NCBI GenBank assembly: GCA_030949385.1
Contig: JAUZSP010000005.1
Coordinates: 39,146 to 103,145, forward strand
Source of the DNA: Gammaproteobacteria bacterium
GTDB taxonomy: Bacteria; Pseudomonadota; Gammaproteobacteria; JAUZRS01
Direction: 5' to 3'
DNA: 64,000 bases
Part shown: positions 1 through 8,940 of the stretch, piece after piece
Layout of the letters: each line of letters opens with the position of its first letter
How positions within the stretch are numbered: the stretch's first letter is position 1
Made by a program: the position numbers and the translations under genes
Notes under the pieces: generated by a model
Database searches by the model: none
What the model was told of the DNA's origin: nothing
What the model saw: only the letters and a program-made list of their open reading frames with translations

Positions 1-1651
1 TGCCGTTATGGCAACTGGCACAACTGCCCTGCACCTCGTTGTGATCGACGGTTTTGGCCGGTGACCAGATGCCTGCGGTATGGCAACTCTCACAGCGGTT
101 GCTGCTGCTGATGTGACTGCGAGATTTTCCAGTGGCCTTATTGCCGTCGTGACAACTGACACAACTGCCGCTGACGTTGGCGTGATTGAAGCTGGTGGAA
201 GACCAATTCACCGGCGTATGACAGCTTTCACAATCGTTGCCGGTGGTGATGTGCGAGGCCGATTTACCCGTCGCCGTGCTGCCGTTATGGCAACTGGCAC
301 AGCTGCCAATTACCTCGTTGTGATCCACGCCACTGACCGGCGCCCATTGCGCTCCCGCTCGATGGCAACTCTCACAACGGCTGCTTGTATTAATGTGTTT
401 TGTCGATTTACCACTGGCGTTGCTGCCGTTGTGACAACTGGTGCAGTTGCTGGTGACGTTGTTGTGATTAAAGCTGCCCGAAGACCAACCGCTGGTGCTG
501 TGGCAACTCTCACAATCGTTGCCACTGGTGATGTGTTGGGCGCTTTTTCCCGTTGCCTGAACGCCGTTATGACAGCTGGCACACGAGCCTCTTAAACCAC
601 GGTGATCAAAGGTGGTGCTCCAACTGCCGGTGTTGTGGCAACTCTCACAATCACTGCCACTGACAATATGTCGCGCCGATTTGCCATTGGCAATGCTGCC
701 GTTATGACAACTGACACAAGAACCGGCAATCTGGGCGTGATCCATGGTGCGAATCGGCACCCAACCCACAGGCGTGTGGCACGATTCACAGCTGTTGCTG
801 CTGCGCACATGACTGCTCGATTTACCGCTGGCGCGAGCACCGTTGTGGCAACTGGCACAGCTACCACTGATGCCAACGTGGTTAAAATTCGACAGCTTCC
901 AGCTACTGGTACTATGACAAGTTTCACAATTATCACTGCTGACAATGTGATTGGAGCGCTTTCCTACGGCGGTGAAAGAGTTGTGGCACTGCACACAATC
1001 ACCCACAACATCCGCATGGGTAAAGTTGGCCGCCCAACCGCTGGTGCTGTGGCAGCTCTCACAATTATTGCTGCTGGGAATGTGTAAGGAGCGTTTTCCG
1101 GTGGCCACAGTGCCGTTATGGCAGCTGGCACAGCTGCCTTTAACGTTGTCGTGATCAACCTTGCCGCGCACCCGCCAAGAGAGGGAGTTATGGCAGGATT
1201 CACAGTTTTCACTGCTGTTGATGTGTTGTTTTGACTTACCCGTCGCCTTCACATTGTTATGGCAACTGGAACAGGCCTCAGTAACGTTTTTATGGTTAAA
1301 GCGCACATCGGACATACGGGTGGTGGTGTGGCACTCTTCACAACTCGCATCCGTATCAATGTGGCGTGAATGTTTGCCCACGGCCAAAATACCGTTGTGA
1401 CAACCCGCACATTGGGTTGGCGTACCTTTAAAGACCCCGCGCACATGACAGGTTTCGCAATCCACTGTCAGATGGGTTCCGCTAAGAGGAAAACTGGTGT
1501 TCCAGTGATCAAATTTCTCTTTGACTGCACCCTGCACCACCGCAGGAGAGAGCCATAAAAACAGCAGCAATAAGCTGCTAAACAGACCCGCACTTGCACG
1601 CACTCGATGATCTTGTTTCCACATAAAACCACGCTCCCAGCGACGGATCAT
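1..1651 (-). CDS. multiheme c-type cytochrome with tandem heme repeats (3' end outside window)
   Basis: The minus-strand frame is open from 1651 to the left edge, about 550 codons, with no stop. It begins with a short basic stretch and a hydrophobic signal peptide, then carries 22 CxxCH heme motifs in the visible part (CETCH, CAGCH, CEECH, CESCH, CASCH and so on). They are organised in repeats of about 45-47 residues, each with two heme motifs, a GK-S-x-HI segment and an F-x-H segment that may supply distal histidines. Such proteins are exported and act as periplasmic or cell-surface electron conduits; the electron partner is unknown. The start at 1651 has AGGA five bases upstream. An in-frame ATG at 1624 with GGGAG upstream is the alternative. 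The full heme count cannot be given. Confidence 0.9.
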   Translation of the reverse strand, partial: MIRRWERGFMWKQDHRVRASAGLFSSLLLLFLWLSPAVVQGAVKEKFDHWNTSFPLSGTHLTVDCETCHVRGVFKGTPTQCAGCHNGILAVGKHSRHIDTDASCEECHTTTRMSDVRFNHKNVTEACSSCHNNVKATGKSKQHINSSENCESCHNSLSWRVRGKVDHDNVKGSCASCHNGTVATGKRSLHIPSSNNCESCHSTSGWAANFTHADVVGDCVQCHNSFTAVGKRSNHIVSSDNCETCHSTSSWKLSNFNHVGISGSCASCHNGARASGKSSSHVRSSNSCESCHTPVGWVPIRTMDHAQIAGSCVSCHNGSIANGKSARHIVSGSDCESCHNTGSWSTTFDHRGLRGSCASCHNGVQATGKSAQHITSGNDCESCHSTSGWSSGSFNHNNVTSNCTSCHNGSNASGKSTKHINTSSRCESCHRAGAQWAPVSGVDHNEVIGSCASCHNGSTATGKSASHITTGNDCESCHTPVNWSSTSFNHANVSGSCVSCHDGNKATGKSRSHISSSNRCESCHTAGIWSPAKTVDHNEVQGSCASCHNG

Positions 1652-1935
1652 CCTTATCCTGAGTTGTTCCCAATTCAATTTATTTTCCACTTTACATCCC
1701 TATCCATTTTAATTAAGTGATCGATTGTGCATTTTAATGGCACAACAATGGATCAACCGAAACAAACTGCCACTATTTTACAACTGCAATCAAAACACAA
1801 CCCTTTTTAGACCGTTTTAGACAACCACAAGACCGATGGACGGCTTAATATGAAGGGGTAGTTCTATAGCAGCTAAAAATGAGTTTTTCAAACGCTGTCA
1901 GTGAACTGGCTCACAAAAACAGAATAAACCCGTTT

Positions 1936-2424
1936 TTATCCAGTCTGAAGATAAACAACGATGCGCTGCCGTAAAATAGGCCGTTGCTGCAAAAATTGTT
2001 GATTCAACTTCAGCAAAACAGTGCGCTGTTTTTCGGTTAACTGCGCCAATAAACGCACTCGTTTTTCACGCTCCTCTGCTGGTGAACCGTTATAAACAAT
2101 CGTCACTGATTCTAGCAGTAATTCTTTGATTTTCAGCGCTCCAATCGTTTGCAGATCCTGAAAAATCTGCTCGATCAGATCTGGATCAGAGATCAATAGG
2201 TAGTGCTGGAACCCTCCCTTTAGCACCATTTTTTCAAACCACCAAACACTCTGCACAACTGCCTCTTGCGCTTGCATCTGCTCTAATGTTAACTCTGAAT
2301 CTGTGCTTTCAGGTTGCAAAAAATCCAGTGACGATACGGGTTCACCTGCCATCGAAGGCATCACTCCGACCAACAGTATCACCCAGACCAGAAGTCGCAG
2401 TGTCAGTGTCGTTATAATGGCCAC
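1936..2424 (-). CDS. secreted DMP19/DUF4375-like protein
   Basis: This 162-residue protein has an N-terminal hydrophobic signal sequence ending near residue 26 (SMAGEP). The mature part has a WWFE-x-x-VLKGGFQHYL segment followed by an 'AL-KIKELL' helix. That pattern resembles the DMP19/DUF4375 family, whose members have a GGF-x-x-Y/F core; function there is poorly defined. The start overlaps the end of the upstream membrane-protein gene by 13 bases, so the two are probably co-transcribed. The family call is from motif resemblance only. Confidence 0.7.
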   Translation of the reverse strand: MAIITTLTLRLLVWVILLVGVMPSMAGEPVSSLDFLQPESTDSELTLEQMQAQEAVVQSVWWFEKMVLKGGFQHYLLISDPDLIEQIFQDLQTIGALKIKELLLESVTIVYNGSPAEEREKRVRLLAQLTEKQRTVLLKLNQQFLQQRPILRQRIVVYLQTG

Positions 2425-2699
2425 AATTGAAGCCCTAAGACAATCGACACAACACCCACCACGGCAGACAAACCGAGCACAATCGCCAATAAAAGATCCA
2501 TACCACTGGATTTCATCCGCTTGATGCCGATAAAAACCGAAATCGCGCTGATAATAAAAGCAAACTCGTTCATCAACAACAACATCAGCAAAGGCAGCCG
2601 TGACTCACCGGTAACATCCAATTCACGACCGCCCATCACCATCAACAACAACGACACCCCCAACAACAACCCGATATACGGAAAATTCGACTGTTTCAT
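2412..2699 (-). CDS. small three-helix membrane protein
   Basis: This 95-residue hydrophobic protein of unknown function has predicted membrane segments around residues 8-25, 38-58 and 68-92. The frame is open up to 2768, but the ATG at 2699 (MKQSNFPY) follows a GGGTGG ribosome-binding site and gives a normal membrane-protein start, so I chose it. It precedes and overlaps the DMP19-like gene, suggesting a two-gene unit. No family was recognised. Confidence 0.65.
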   Translation of the reverse strand: MKQSNFPYIGLLLGVSLLLMVMGGRELDVTGESRLPLLMLLLMNEFAFIISAISVFIGIKRMKSSGMDLLLAIVLGLSAVVGVVSIVLGLQLWPL

Positions 2700-2876
2700 C
2701 ACACCACCCAAGTCATTAAGCACAATCAAAAACCCAGCAACACACCTTGCCAGACAATAAAAATACACATTTTTCTCATAAAACAGAGTTTAAAAACAAG
2801 CCGATCTGATCTGGCTCACAGACAACAGAATTATAAACCCGTATCGTACTAAGACTTATCTACGGAGAGATTCAGA

Positions 2877-4712
2877 ATGAAGCGCCGACACTCACGATTA
2901 CTGCTGATTTTACTGCCCCTGCTGCTGCTTATTAACACCAGTCAGGCCGAACAGAAAGTCACGAATAGAATCGTCGGCGGCACCCCCTCCGTAGCAGGAG
3001 CCTACCCTTGGATGGTGAGCTTACAGGATAATTTTGGCCACTTCTGCGGCGGTTCACTGATCGCAGATCGTTGGGTACTCACCGCTGCACACTGCACATT
3101 CGATAACAATAACACCCCCCTTCCAGCAAGCCAATTGCACGTCGCCATTGGCATTAACACGCTCGACTCTGTCACCCCAAACCAACTTATCACCGTAAAA
3201 ACCATCCACATACACCCCGATTACACCCACAATAGCGGCAGCGACAGTGACATCGCTTTATTAGAACTGTCACAAACAAGCAATCAAACACCAACGCTCA
3301 CCGCCACACCGTCTTTAATGAACCAAATCGCCGTTGCCAGCCCCTTAAGAGTCATGGGCTGGGGAGTACTGCAAGAAAATGGGCGAGCCTCAAATACATT
3401 GCAAGAAGTCGATCTGCCCTTGGTCAGCCAAAACAGTTGCAATCAATCTTACGGCGGTGGCATCACCGACAACATGCTCTGCGCCGGTTTTGCTGCGGGT
3501 GGCAAAGACAGTTGCCAAGGTGACAGCGGCGGCCCGCTGTTGTATCAAAACAACGGTGTCTGGCATCAAGTAGGGGTGGTCAGTTTTGGCAATGGCTGTG
3601 CTCAAGCTGGATTCCCTGGTGTTTACACCCGCGTCGCCAATTACGAATCTTGGATAAAAGAGTTTGTCCAAGGCGTGCAACTGGAAGGCAGCACCGCCTT
3701 TGGCGTTATTCCACAACAAAGTTCCCCCGCCAGCAGCAGCCTTACCCTCAGAAACAACAGCAACGACAGCCAACAGATACAGAGCATCGGCCTCGATAAT
3801 ACCAGCGTGTTCAGCATCAGTCAGGATCTCTGTAGCGGTATCACCCTAGCCTCCGCTCAGAGCTGCACCCTCGCCTTAAATATGGACACCACAGCAGCAG
3901 GGAGACACACCGCCCAGCTCAGCATCAGCCTAAGCAACCTACTGCCTCCCATCAGCCGCCAGCTAAGCGGCACCATTGCTACCCCGATCAACTTCAATCC
4001 AGCCATTGATAATCTGGGATTAAATTGGTACCAAGCAGACGATACTCCATGGAAAAACGACAGCAGCGGCTTAAATGGCAACGCAGCTCTACGCAGCGGT
4101 ACCATCAGCGATCAGCAAAGCAGCACCGTTGTCACCCAAATCAGCGGCCAAACTTCTTTCTCTTTTAACTGGAAAGTTTCATCAGAAAGAAGCTACGACC
4201 AACTGAGCTTGTATATTGATAATATTTTGATGGAAAGCATCAGCGGCACTCAGAGCTGGGCCAGTAAAAGTTATCCTCTTGATCTAAGTGAGCATATTAT
4301 TGTATGGCGCTATACAAAAGATGCATCCATCTCGACCGGCGAAGATGCTGGCTGGATCAATCAGGTGAGCAACCAAGTTATCAGCCAATCCCCGCCCGTA
4401 CTTAGTTTAATCGGTGCCAACCCGATGAACTTAAACCTCGGTGATCGTTATTTTGAACACGGTGCCAGCGCCATTGACAATGAAGACGGCGATCTCAGTA
4501 ACAAAATTATAATCAGTGGCAGTGTCAACACCCAACAAACTGGAACCTACCTACTCACCTACCGTGTTAACGATTCTGCCGGCAATCAAGTCAGCCTACA
4601 ACGTCGTGTGATTGTCACCAATAACAGTACAGCCATTGATGGCAGCGGTCTGCTCACTTGGCCCATATTGCTGTTCGGCTTTATTGGCCTATTTCTTTTA
4701 AAACGGCATTAA
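2877..4712 (+). CDS. secreted trypsin-like serine protease (S1) with C-terminal sorting-type tail
   Basis: This 611-residue protein has a signal peptide (about 1-24), a short propeptide and a canonical R-IVGG activation site at residues 31-35. The catalytic triad is visible as H72 (TAAHC), D125 (SDIALL) and S217 (GDSGGP). D211 in the S1 pocket predicts cleavage after Lys/Arg. The protease domain ends near 265. It is followed by an Ig-like/choice-of-anchor-like region, a DUF5011-type domain (about 510-580, 'HGASAIDNEDGDLS') and a tail of DGSG, a hydrophobic helix and KRH. The tail resembles GlyGly-CTERM sorting signals processed by rhombosortase. A GGAGAG ribosome-binding site precedes the ATG. 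It is transcribed away from the flanking minus-strand genes. Confidence 0.9.
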   Translation: MKRRHSRLLLILLPLLLLINTSQAEQKVTNRIVGGTPSVAGAYPWMVSLQDNFGHFCGGSLIADRWVLTAAHCTFDNNNTPLPASQLHVAIGINTLDSVTPNQLITVKTIHIHPDYTHNSGSDSDIALLELSQTSNQTPTLTATPSLMNQIAVASPLRVMGWGVLQENGRASNTLQEVDLPLVSQNSCNQSYGGGITDNMLCAGFAAGGKDSCQGDSGGPLLYQNNGVWHQVGVVSFGNGCAQAGFPGVYTRVANYESWIKEFVQGVQLEGSTAFGVIPQQSSPASSSLTLRNNSNDSQQIQSIGLDNTSVFSISQDLCSGITLASAQSCTLALNMDTTAAGRHTAQLSISLSNLLPPISRQLSGTIATPINFNPAIDNLGLNWYQADDTPWKNDSSGLNGNAALRSGTISDQQSSTVVTQISGQTSFSFNWKVSSERSYDQLSLYIDNILMESISGTQSWASKSYPLDLSEHIIVWRYTKDASISTGEDAGWINQVSNQVISQSPPVLSLIGANPMNLNLGDRYFEHGASAIDNEDGDLSNKIIISGSVNTQQTGTYLLTYRVNDSAGNQVSLQRRVIVTNNSTAIDGSGLLTWPILLFGFIGLFLLKRH

Positions 4713-4721
4713 GAAACAACC

Positions 4722-5078
4722 TCAGGGGAGAGTCACCAAAGCGTACTCCCCTGATGCATTCACACCCATCCCCATCTCGCAGCTGCCCATCTGTTTAAGC
4801 ACAACCAATTGCTGCAAAAATTGCAACCGAATGGCGCAATTTTTCTTGGTATTTTTATACTGCCCCTGTTCACCATCAAGGGTAAAGTTAGCCTCCAAAT
4901 CCCCAGTGCGCCCCCTTTCTGAAACCGTCAACAATGAAAATGACCAGATACCCTCAGAAAATCGAATCTCCAAGTCACTGCTTTCATTACCATATATTCC
5001 CGTTTTATCACAATGATCCGCATACGCGATGGCAATAAACCCCATCGAAAACAACACCAAAGCCCATTTTTTAATCAC
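4722..5078 (-). CDS. secreted hypothetical protein, last gene of the envelope operon
   Basis: A 118-residue protein with a cleavable signal peptide (about 1-20, ending AIAYA). The mature part contains three cysteines (DHCDKTG, KKNCAI, GSCEMG) and a predicted beta-rich body resembling small lipocalin-like or DUF-type secreted proteins. It starts two bases after the preceding gene ends, so it is the distal member of the 16380-to-4722 transcript. Family and function are not recognised. Confidence 0.65.
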   Translation of the reverse strand: MIKKWALVLFSMGFIAIAYADHCDKTGIYGNESSDLEIRFSEGIWSFSLLTVSERGRTGDLEANFTLDGEQGQYKNTKKNCAIRLQFLQQLVVLKQMGSCEMGMGVNASGEYALVTLP

Positions 5079-5080
5079 AC

Positions 5081-5335
5081 TTACCTCCCACCCAAACCAT
5101 AAAAATTCAGCTCTCGTTGAAACAGTTCACGCTCCAAGGGCAACAGTTCTTGATCTAAAACGCGGCCAAAATTCACCTCAGAGAGTTCACTCGGTTTGGC
5201 TGCTTTCCACGGTAAAAGATAGGTTACGGTGGGCAGTTCTTTATTGCCAATAATGGTGCTTTGCAGCTCGATGCGCTGTTCTGCCCAACTCAGCGGCGCA
5301 AACAAACACAATAGAATTAAGCCGATTTTCTGCAT
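5081..5335 (-). CDS. small periplasmic protein in the envelope operon
   Basis: An 84-residue product with a signal peptide (MQKIGLILLCLFAPLSWA, then EQRIEL). The mature part is about 65 residues with no recognised domain. Its ATG overlaps the TAA of the upstream TPR gene by one base (TAATG), typical of translational coupling. The frame is open further upstream to 5365, but that would place the signal peptide internally. It probably works with the adjacent TPR lipoproteins; the function is unknown. Confidence 0.65.
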   Translation of the reverse strand: MQKIGLILLCLFAPLSWAEQRIELQSTIIGNKELPTVTYLLPWKAAKPSELSEVNFGRVLDQELLPLERELFQRELNFYGLGGR

Positions 5336-5892
5336 TATTTCCTCCGCTCCAAATCCAGAATCCAACCTGCTACCTGTTTGTCTTTAGCGCCACTTTGCTG
5401 TTGAAATTGTTTATACGCTTGCAAAGCGCAAACGGGACGATTCAGATAAAGATCGCATAAAACACCCAAATTCAATCGCGCCAAAGCGTATTTTGGTGCT
5501 ATCTCAAGGGCTTTTTCATAGGCCAATTTTGCGGCCTCAAAATCCCCCCTGCGGCGCAGTAACAGCCCCTGTTGATTCAACCCCGCCACATGCTTGCCGT
5601 CCAGCGCCAATAACGTCTCCACGGCCACCATCGCCGCTGAGTCTTTACCTAAATGAGTCTGGACAATGGCCAAATTTAGATACGCCCCTGGCAATGTTTT
5701 ATCCACTGAAACAACGCGTTTAAACAGACGCTCTGCGGCGCGATACTCTTTGGCTCGCATCCTCGCCAAACCCTGCTGAAACGGTATTTCCACCGCACTG
5801 GGAACCGACTTTTTTTGCTCTGAAGAGAAGTTAGGCATAGCAGCACACGCCGTAATAAAAAGTGGCAGCAACAGATTAATAAGCACTTTCAT
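5335..5892 (-). CDS. TPR lipoprotein
   Basis: This 185-residue protein begins with a lipoprotein signal (LFITAC, Cys at about residue 16). It has at least three tetratricopeptide repeats from about residue 35 to 150, recognisable by A-x-x-x-F/L and 'ALEIAPKYALARLNLG' patterns. It is predicted to be anchored in the outer membrane facing the periplasm as a scaffold. It overlaps the upstream 936-residue TPR gene by 17 bases, supporting operon membership and a joint complex. Confidence 0.8.
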   Translation of the reverse strand: MKVLINLLLPLFITACAAMPNFSSEQKKSVPSAVEIPFQQGLARMRAKEYRAAERLFKRVVSVDKTLPGAYLNLAIVQTHLGKDSAAMVAVETLLALDGKHVAGLNQQGLLLRRRGDFEAAKLAYEKALEIAPKYALARLNLGVLCDLYLNRPVCALQAYKQFQQQSGAKDKQVAGWILDLERRK

Positions 5893-8686
5893 ACGCCGCC
5901 TCCATACGCTCTTGTTTGTTGTAACGCACTGGCAACAACAACGCTAATTTTTTTATGCTCTGCTGCACCCAATGATCATAAATGCCCTTGGCAATTCGCC
6001 CCTGATTCAATTCGTGCAATTCAATCGCCTGCTCTTCAAAGGGAATCGCTCGCTCTTCCAATAAAATACCGTACTGCTCCAATGCCTCAGTATCCAAACC
6101 TCGTGGCCGTTGGGAGTTCATTAATGCTTGGCTAAAGTCAGTGTAGAGATCACCCAGTTGATAAGTCGCTTGCGTCGTCACCTGCGCCACGCCCAAGCTG
6201 GCAATGGAATCCAGTGCCTTAACCGCCTTTTGCATGGCTGATTTTTTCTTTTTCAAGTTTGTTTGCAACGGCTCACGCAACCGCACACGGCGATAATCTG
6301 CCAACAAAGGCTGTGCTAATTTAATCTGCGCCTGCGCCAACAAAAACAACATTCGCTCACTGCGCGCACGGCGAGGTGCGCTGCGATAACTCTCTTCAAT
6401 CTGCCGCAACCAATAGCGCCTTTTTTTACTGTTACGCACGTTTTTATACAGGCTCGAAAGACGAAATTGCGCTTCCATTTTCAACTCAATGGGCGCAGGA
6501 AAACGATAGACATAAAATTTATTGATCTCGATCGCTGCTGCTGTTTTACCGCTGCGTAAATACAATTTAGCCGCTTGCATCGCCGCTTCTCTGGCCACAA
6601 CCTCACTGCTGCTTTTTGAACGCGCCAAGGTTTCATACGTAGCGGCGGCTTTATCAAATTGTGACGATTTCAGATAGACAAAAGCCAGTTTTTGGCTCAC
6701 CTCATCGGCCAATGTATGTCGAGGATAATTTCTCTGAAACGCCTGCAAACGCGCCGCCGCCTTGCGCCACTGCTGCAATGCCAACAACTCCGTAGCCGCA
6801 TCGTAAACCGAAATCGCCTGTAATGTTTTATTCGGCGCGTGCAGTGCCGCACGACTAAACAACTCATAAGCCGTTTGATGCTGTTTTTCCGCTCGATACT
6901 CCAGCGCCAAATTATGCTCAGCCACGGTTAATCTTTTTTGCACCTCCAGACGCTGCCGCCGCTGTTTTCTGTTTTTAGCGTGTAAGTGTTGCAGCGCCTG
7001 TTCATACGCCAAAGCGGCATCAGAAAAATAACCTTGTTTAAAATTCACATCGGCCAACAGCGTCCAGATCACTTGCCGCTGCTGTTGATTCAGATTTTTC
7101 TGCCATAAAAGCCACTGCGCCAGTTGCCATGCCTGACCCCACTCCCCACGCTGAAAACGCTGCTCGGCGGCCTGCAACAGCACCGCCACTCCCTGCGGAT
7201 GCTGTGGATAACAGTACACCAAACGCTCTGAGTTTATTAATACCTGAGTTTGCCAAAACGCTCGCTGCGATTTTTTTGCGCGCCGCTGCAGACGCTGATA
7301 GGTGGTGATGGTTTTATAGGCCGCCTCCAACGCCTCGGGATGCAGACCATATTCATAGGCACTCTGCTCATACGCCCGTGCTGCTTCACGATCACGACCC
7401 AAGACCACCAACACCTCCGCTTTACCAAACGAGGCGGTGGCACTGCTGGAAGAGTGCGGGAAAAAATTTAACGTGGTTTGATACCAACCCAACGCGTGCC
7501 GATAATCTCGTTTCTGTCTTGTTTTACGCCGCTGTTTTTGTCCCCGCGCATGATAATAACGCGCCAGATCATTCAAGTGTTCTTGCAACGCCTGTTGAAT
7601 TTCAGGCCACGCCTCAAGCTGATGTTGTTGCCAAAAAGGCGCATCCAAACCGTAACGACGAATGTAATCGGTTTTGGCTTGAATCACCTGTCGATTGAAA
7701 CCCGAACGCTGATAAATTTCGATCAGACGACTGTGAAACAACGGCGCTTGAACACTCAAAGGGCGACGATCAATAAAGGCTTGATAACTGGCCGCCGCAT
7801 CGGAAAAACGCTCTTTTTTACGATAAAACAGCGCCAAACGAGTGTAAAACAGCGCCTCATAACGCGCCCCTTTTGGCATCTTTTTTAAAACAGCGTCAGC
7901 AAACTGAGTTAACACCAACACCCCACCTTGAGCAGAAAACCCCAAACTCATGACGCGCAGCAGATCATCAATCTGCTCTTGATCGGCACGGGAGAGCTGT
8001 TTAATCTGTTTCTGAGGAAATTCAGCAGCGCCCAATTGCTGTTGCAACAAAGTCATAAAATGATTACGACTGGCACTGTATTTTTGCTGTTTAAATTGAC
8101 TCCAACCCAACATAAACAGAGCTTGACGATAAAAAACACCGCCGTCTCCTTGAGCCAAAACCGCTTGATAGGCTTTTTCTGCCAATGCATATTGACCCGC
8201 ACTGAACCACAGTTGAGCCAAACGAAACTGACTTTCAACAAACAACTCAGACTGTGGATAATCAGCCAGCAAACGCTGCAAAGTAATGATAACTTGATCC
8301 GGCTGAGCTAAATAATCATAAGCCCGAGCCAGTTGATACAACACCTGATCAGTGCGGATAAAGTTAGAATGCTGGTTTAAAATACGTTGATAAAGCTGCG
8401 CCGCCTCACGCAACGCACGTTTGTCACCATCAGCATCGCTACCCTCATCCAGCCGCAGATCAGCCAAGCGCCGCAAAATTTCCGGGCGAGCGCTGGGGTT
8501 TTTTGATTCCGCTAACAGCTGGCGATAACTCGCAACGGCCAACTGCCGTGGCGCAGCAGACACGCTTACTGTTTTTTCTGGCTTGGGCAACGCCTGAGTG
8601 CTTGGCAAACTGGCCAAGGTTGCCGGACGCTGAGATGCACAGGAGAGCAAAAAAAACAGCGTCAGGCCAAGCAAAAAAGACCTCAT
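5876..8686 (-). CDS. large periplasmic TPR lipoprotein (936 aa)
   Basis: The N-terminus is a lipoprotein signal (LTLFFLLSC-ASQ, Cys about 16). Almost the whole remaining length is made of TPR and TPR-like helical hairpins, for example 'DQVLYQLARAYDYLAQ', 'YALAEKAYQAVL' and 'FSDAALAYEQAL'. The size and architecture resemble the large periplasmic TPR scaffolds of envelope machines such as the Myxococcus Glt complex; that comparison is inference. It overlaps the short gene upstream by 4 bases and the TPR lipoprotein downstream by 17 bases. No catalytic motif was seen. Confidence 0.85.
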   Translation of the reverse strand: MRSFLLGLTLFFLLSCASQRPATLASLPSTQALPKPEKTVSVSAAPRQLAVASYRQLLAESKNPSARPEILRRLADLRLDEGSDADGDKRALREAAQLYQRILNQHSNFIRTDQVLYQLARAYDYLAQPDQVIITLQRLLADYPQSELFVESQFRLAQLWFSAGQYALAEKAYQAVLAQGDGGVFYRQALFMLGWSQFKQQKYSASRNHFMTLLQQQLGAAEFPQKQIKQLSRADQEQIDDLLRVMSLGFSAQGGVLVLTQFADAVLKKMPKGARYEALFYTRLALFYRKKERFSDAAASYQAFIDRRPLSVQAPLFHSRLIEIYQRSGFNRQVIQAKTDYIRRYGLDAPFWQQHQLEAWPEIQQALQEHLNDLARYYHARGQKQRRKTRQKRDYRHALGWYQTTLNFFPHSSSSATASFGKAEVLVVLGRDREAARAYEQSAYEYGLHPEALEAAYKTITTYQRLQRRAKKSQRAFWQTQVLINSERLVYCYPQHPQGVAVLLQAAEQRFQRGEWGQAWQLAQWLLWQKNLNQQQRQVIWTLLADVNFKQGYFSDAALAYEQALQHLHAKNRKQRRQRLEVQKRLTVAEHNLALEYRAEKQHQTAYELFSRAALHAPNKTLQAISVYDAATELLALQQWRKAAARLQAFQRNYPRHTLADEVSQKLAFVYLKSSQFDKAAATYETLARSKSSSEVVAREAAMQAAKLYLRSGKTAAAIEINKFYVYRFPAPIELKMEAQFRLSSLYKNVRNSKKRRYWLRQIEESYRSAPRRARSERMLFLLAQAQIKLAQPLLADYRRVRLREPLQTNLKKKKSAMQKAVKALDSIASLGVAQVTTQATYQLGDLYTDFSQALMNSQRPRGLDTEALEQYGILLEERAIPFEEQAIELHELNQGRIAKGIYDHWVQQSIKKLALLLPVRYNKQERMEAAYESAY

Positions 8687-8940
8687 GGCAAACTCTCACC
8701 CTTAACCCGCTCAAGACTCTCCGCTCGCGCCAATTTGGACTGCTGGATCAAACGCTGCAATCGCACCGCCTGTTTTTGCAGTTGCCGAGCCACCAACTGT
8801 TTTAAATGACTGCGCCACTTTGGTAAAAGACGCTGCAAACGATTTGAGATGCCAGACAAACGCCGTTGTAACCGTCGCAAAGACCGATCATCAGCAGGTT
8901 TTACCGTGAACTTTTTAATGCGATGATTTTTTGCCGCCAC
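8683..8940 (-). CDS. short, very basic coiled-coil protein
   Basis: An 85-residue frame filling the gap between two TPR genes. It overlaps the upstream TPR gene by 40 bases and the downstream one by 4. The sequence is rich in Arg, Lys, Leu and Gln with repeated RLQRL-type heptads and has no obvious signal peptide, which is odd among exported neighbours. The true start may be internal, which would shorten the overlap. I do not recognise a family. It is kept because the frame exactly bridges the two neighbours on the same strand. Confidence 0.5.
   Translation of the reverse strand: MAAKNHRIKKFTVKPADDRSLRRLQRRLSGISNRLQRLLPKWRSHLKQLVARQLQKQAVRLQRLIQQSKLARAESLERVKGESLP

Noticed and set aside
1..1500. 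Regular ~138 bp periodicity resembling a CRISPR or satellite array
   Set aside because: The period corresponds to the 46-residue diheme protein repeat; there are no constant short repeats with unique spacers.
80..1558. Several overlapping open frames on both strands within the first 1.6 kb, giving Ala/Thr/Val-rich proteins
   Set aside because: They are out-of-frame shadows of the repetitive multiheme cytochrome on the minus strand, whose CxxCH-bearing frame is open throughout.
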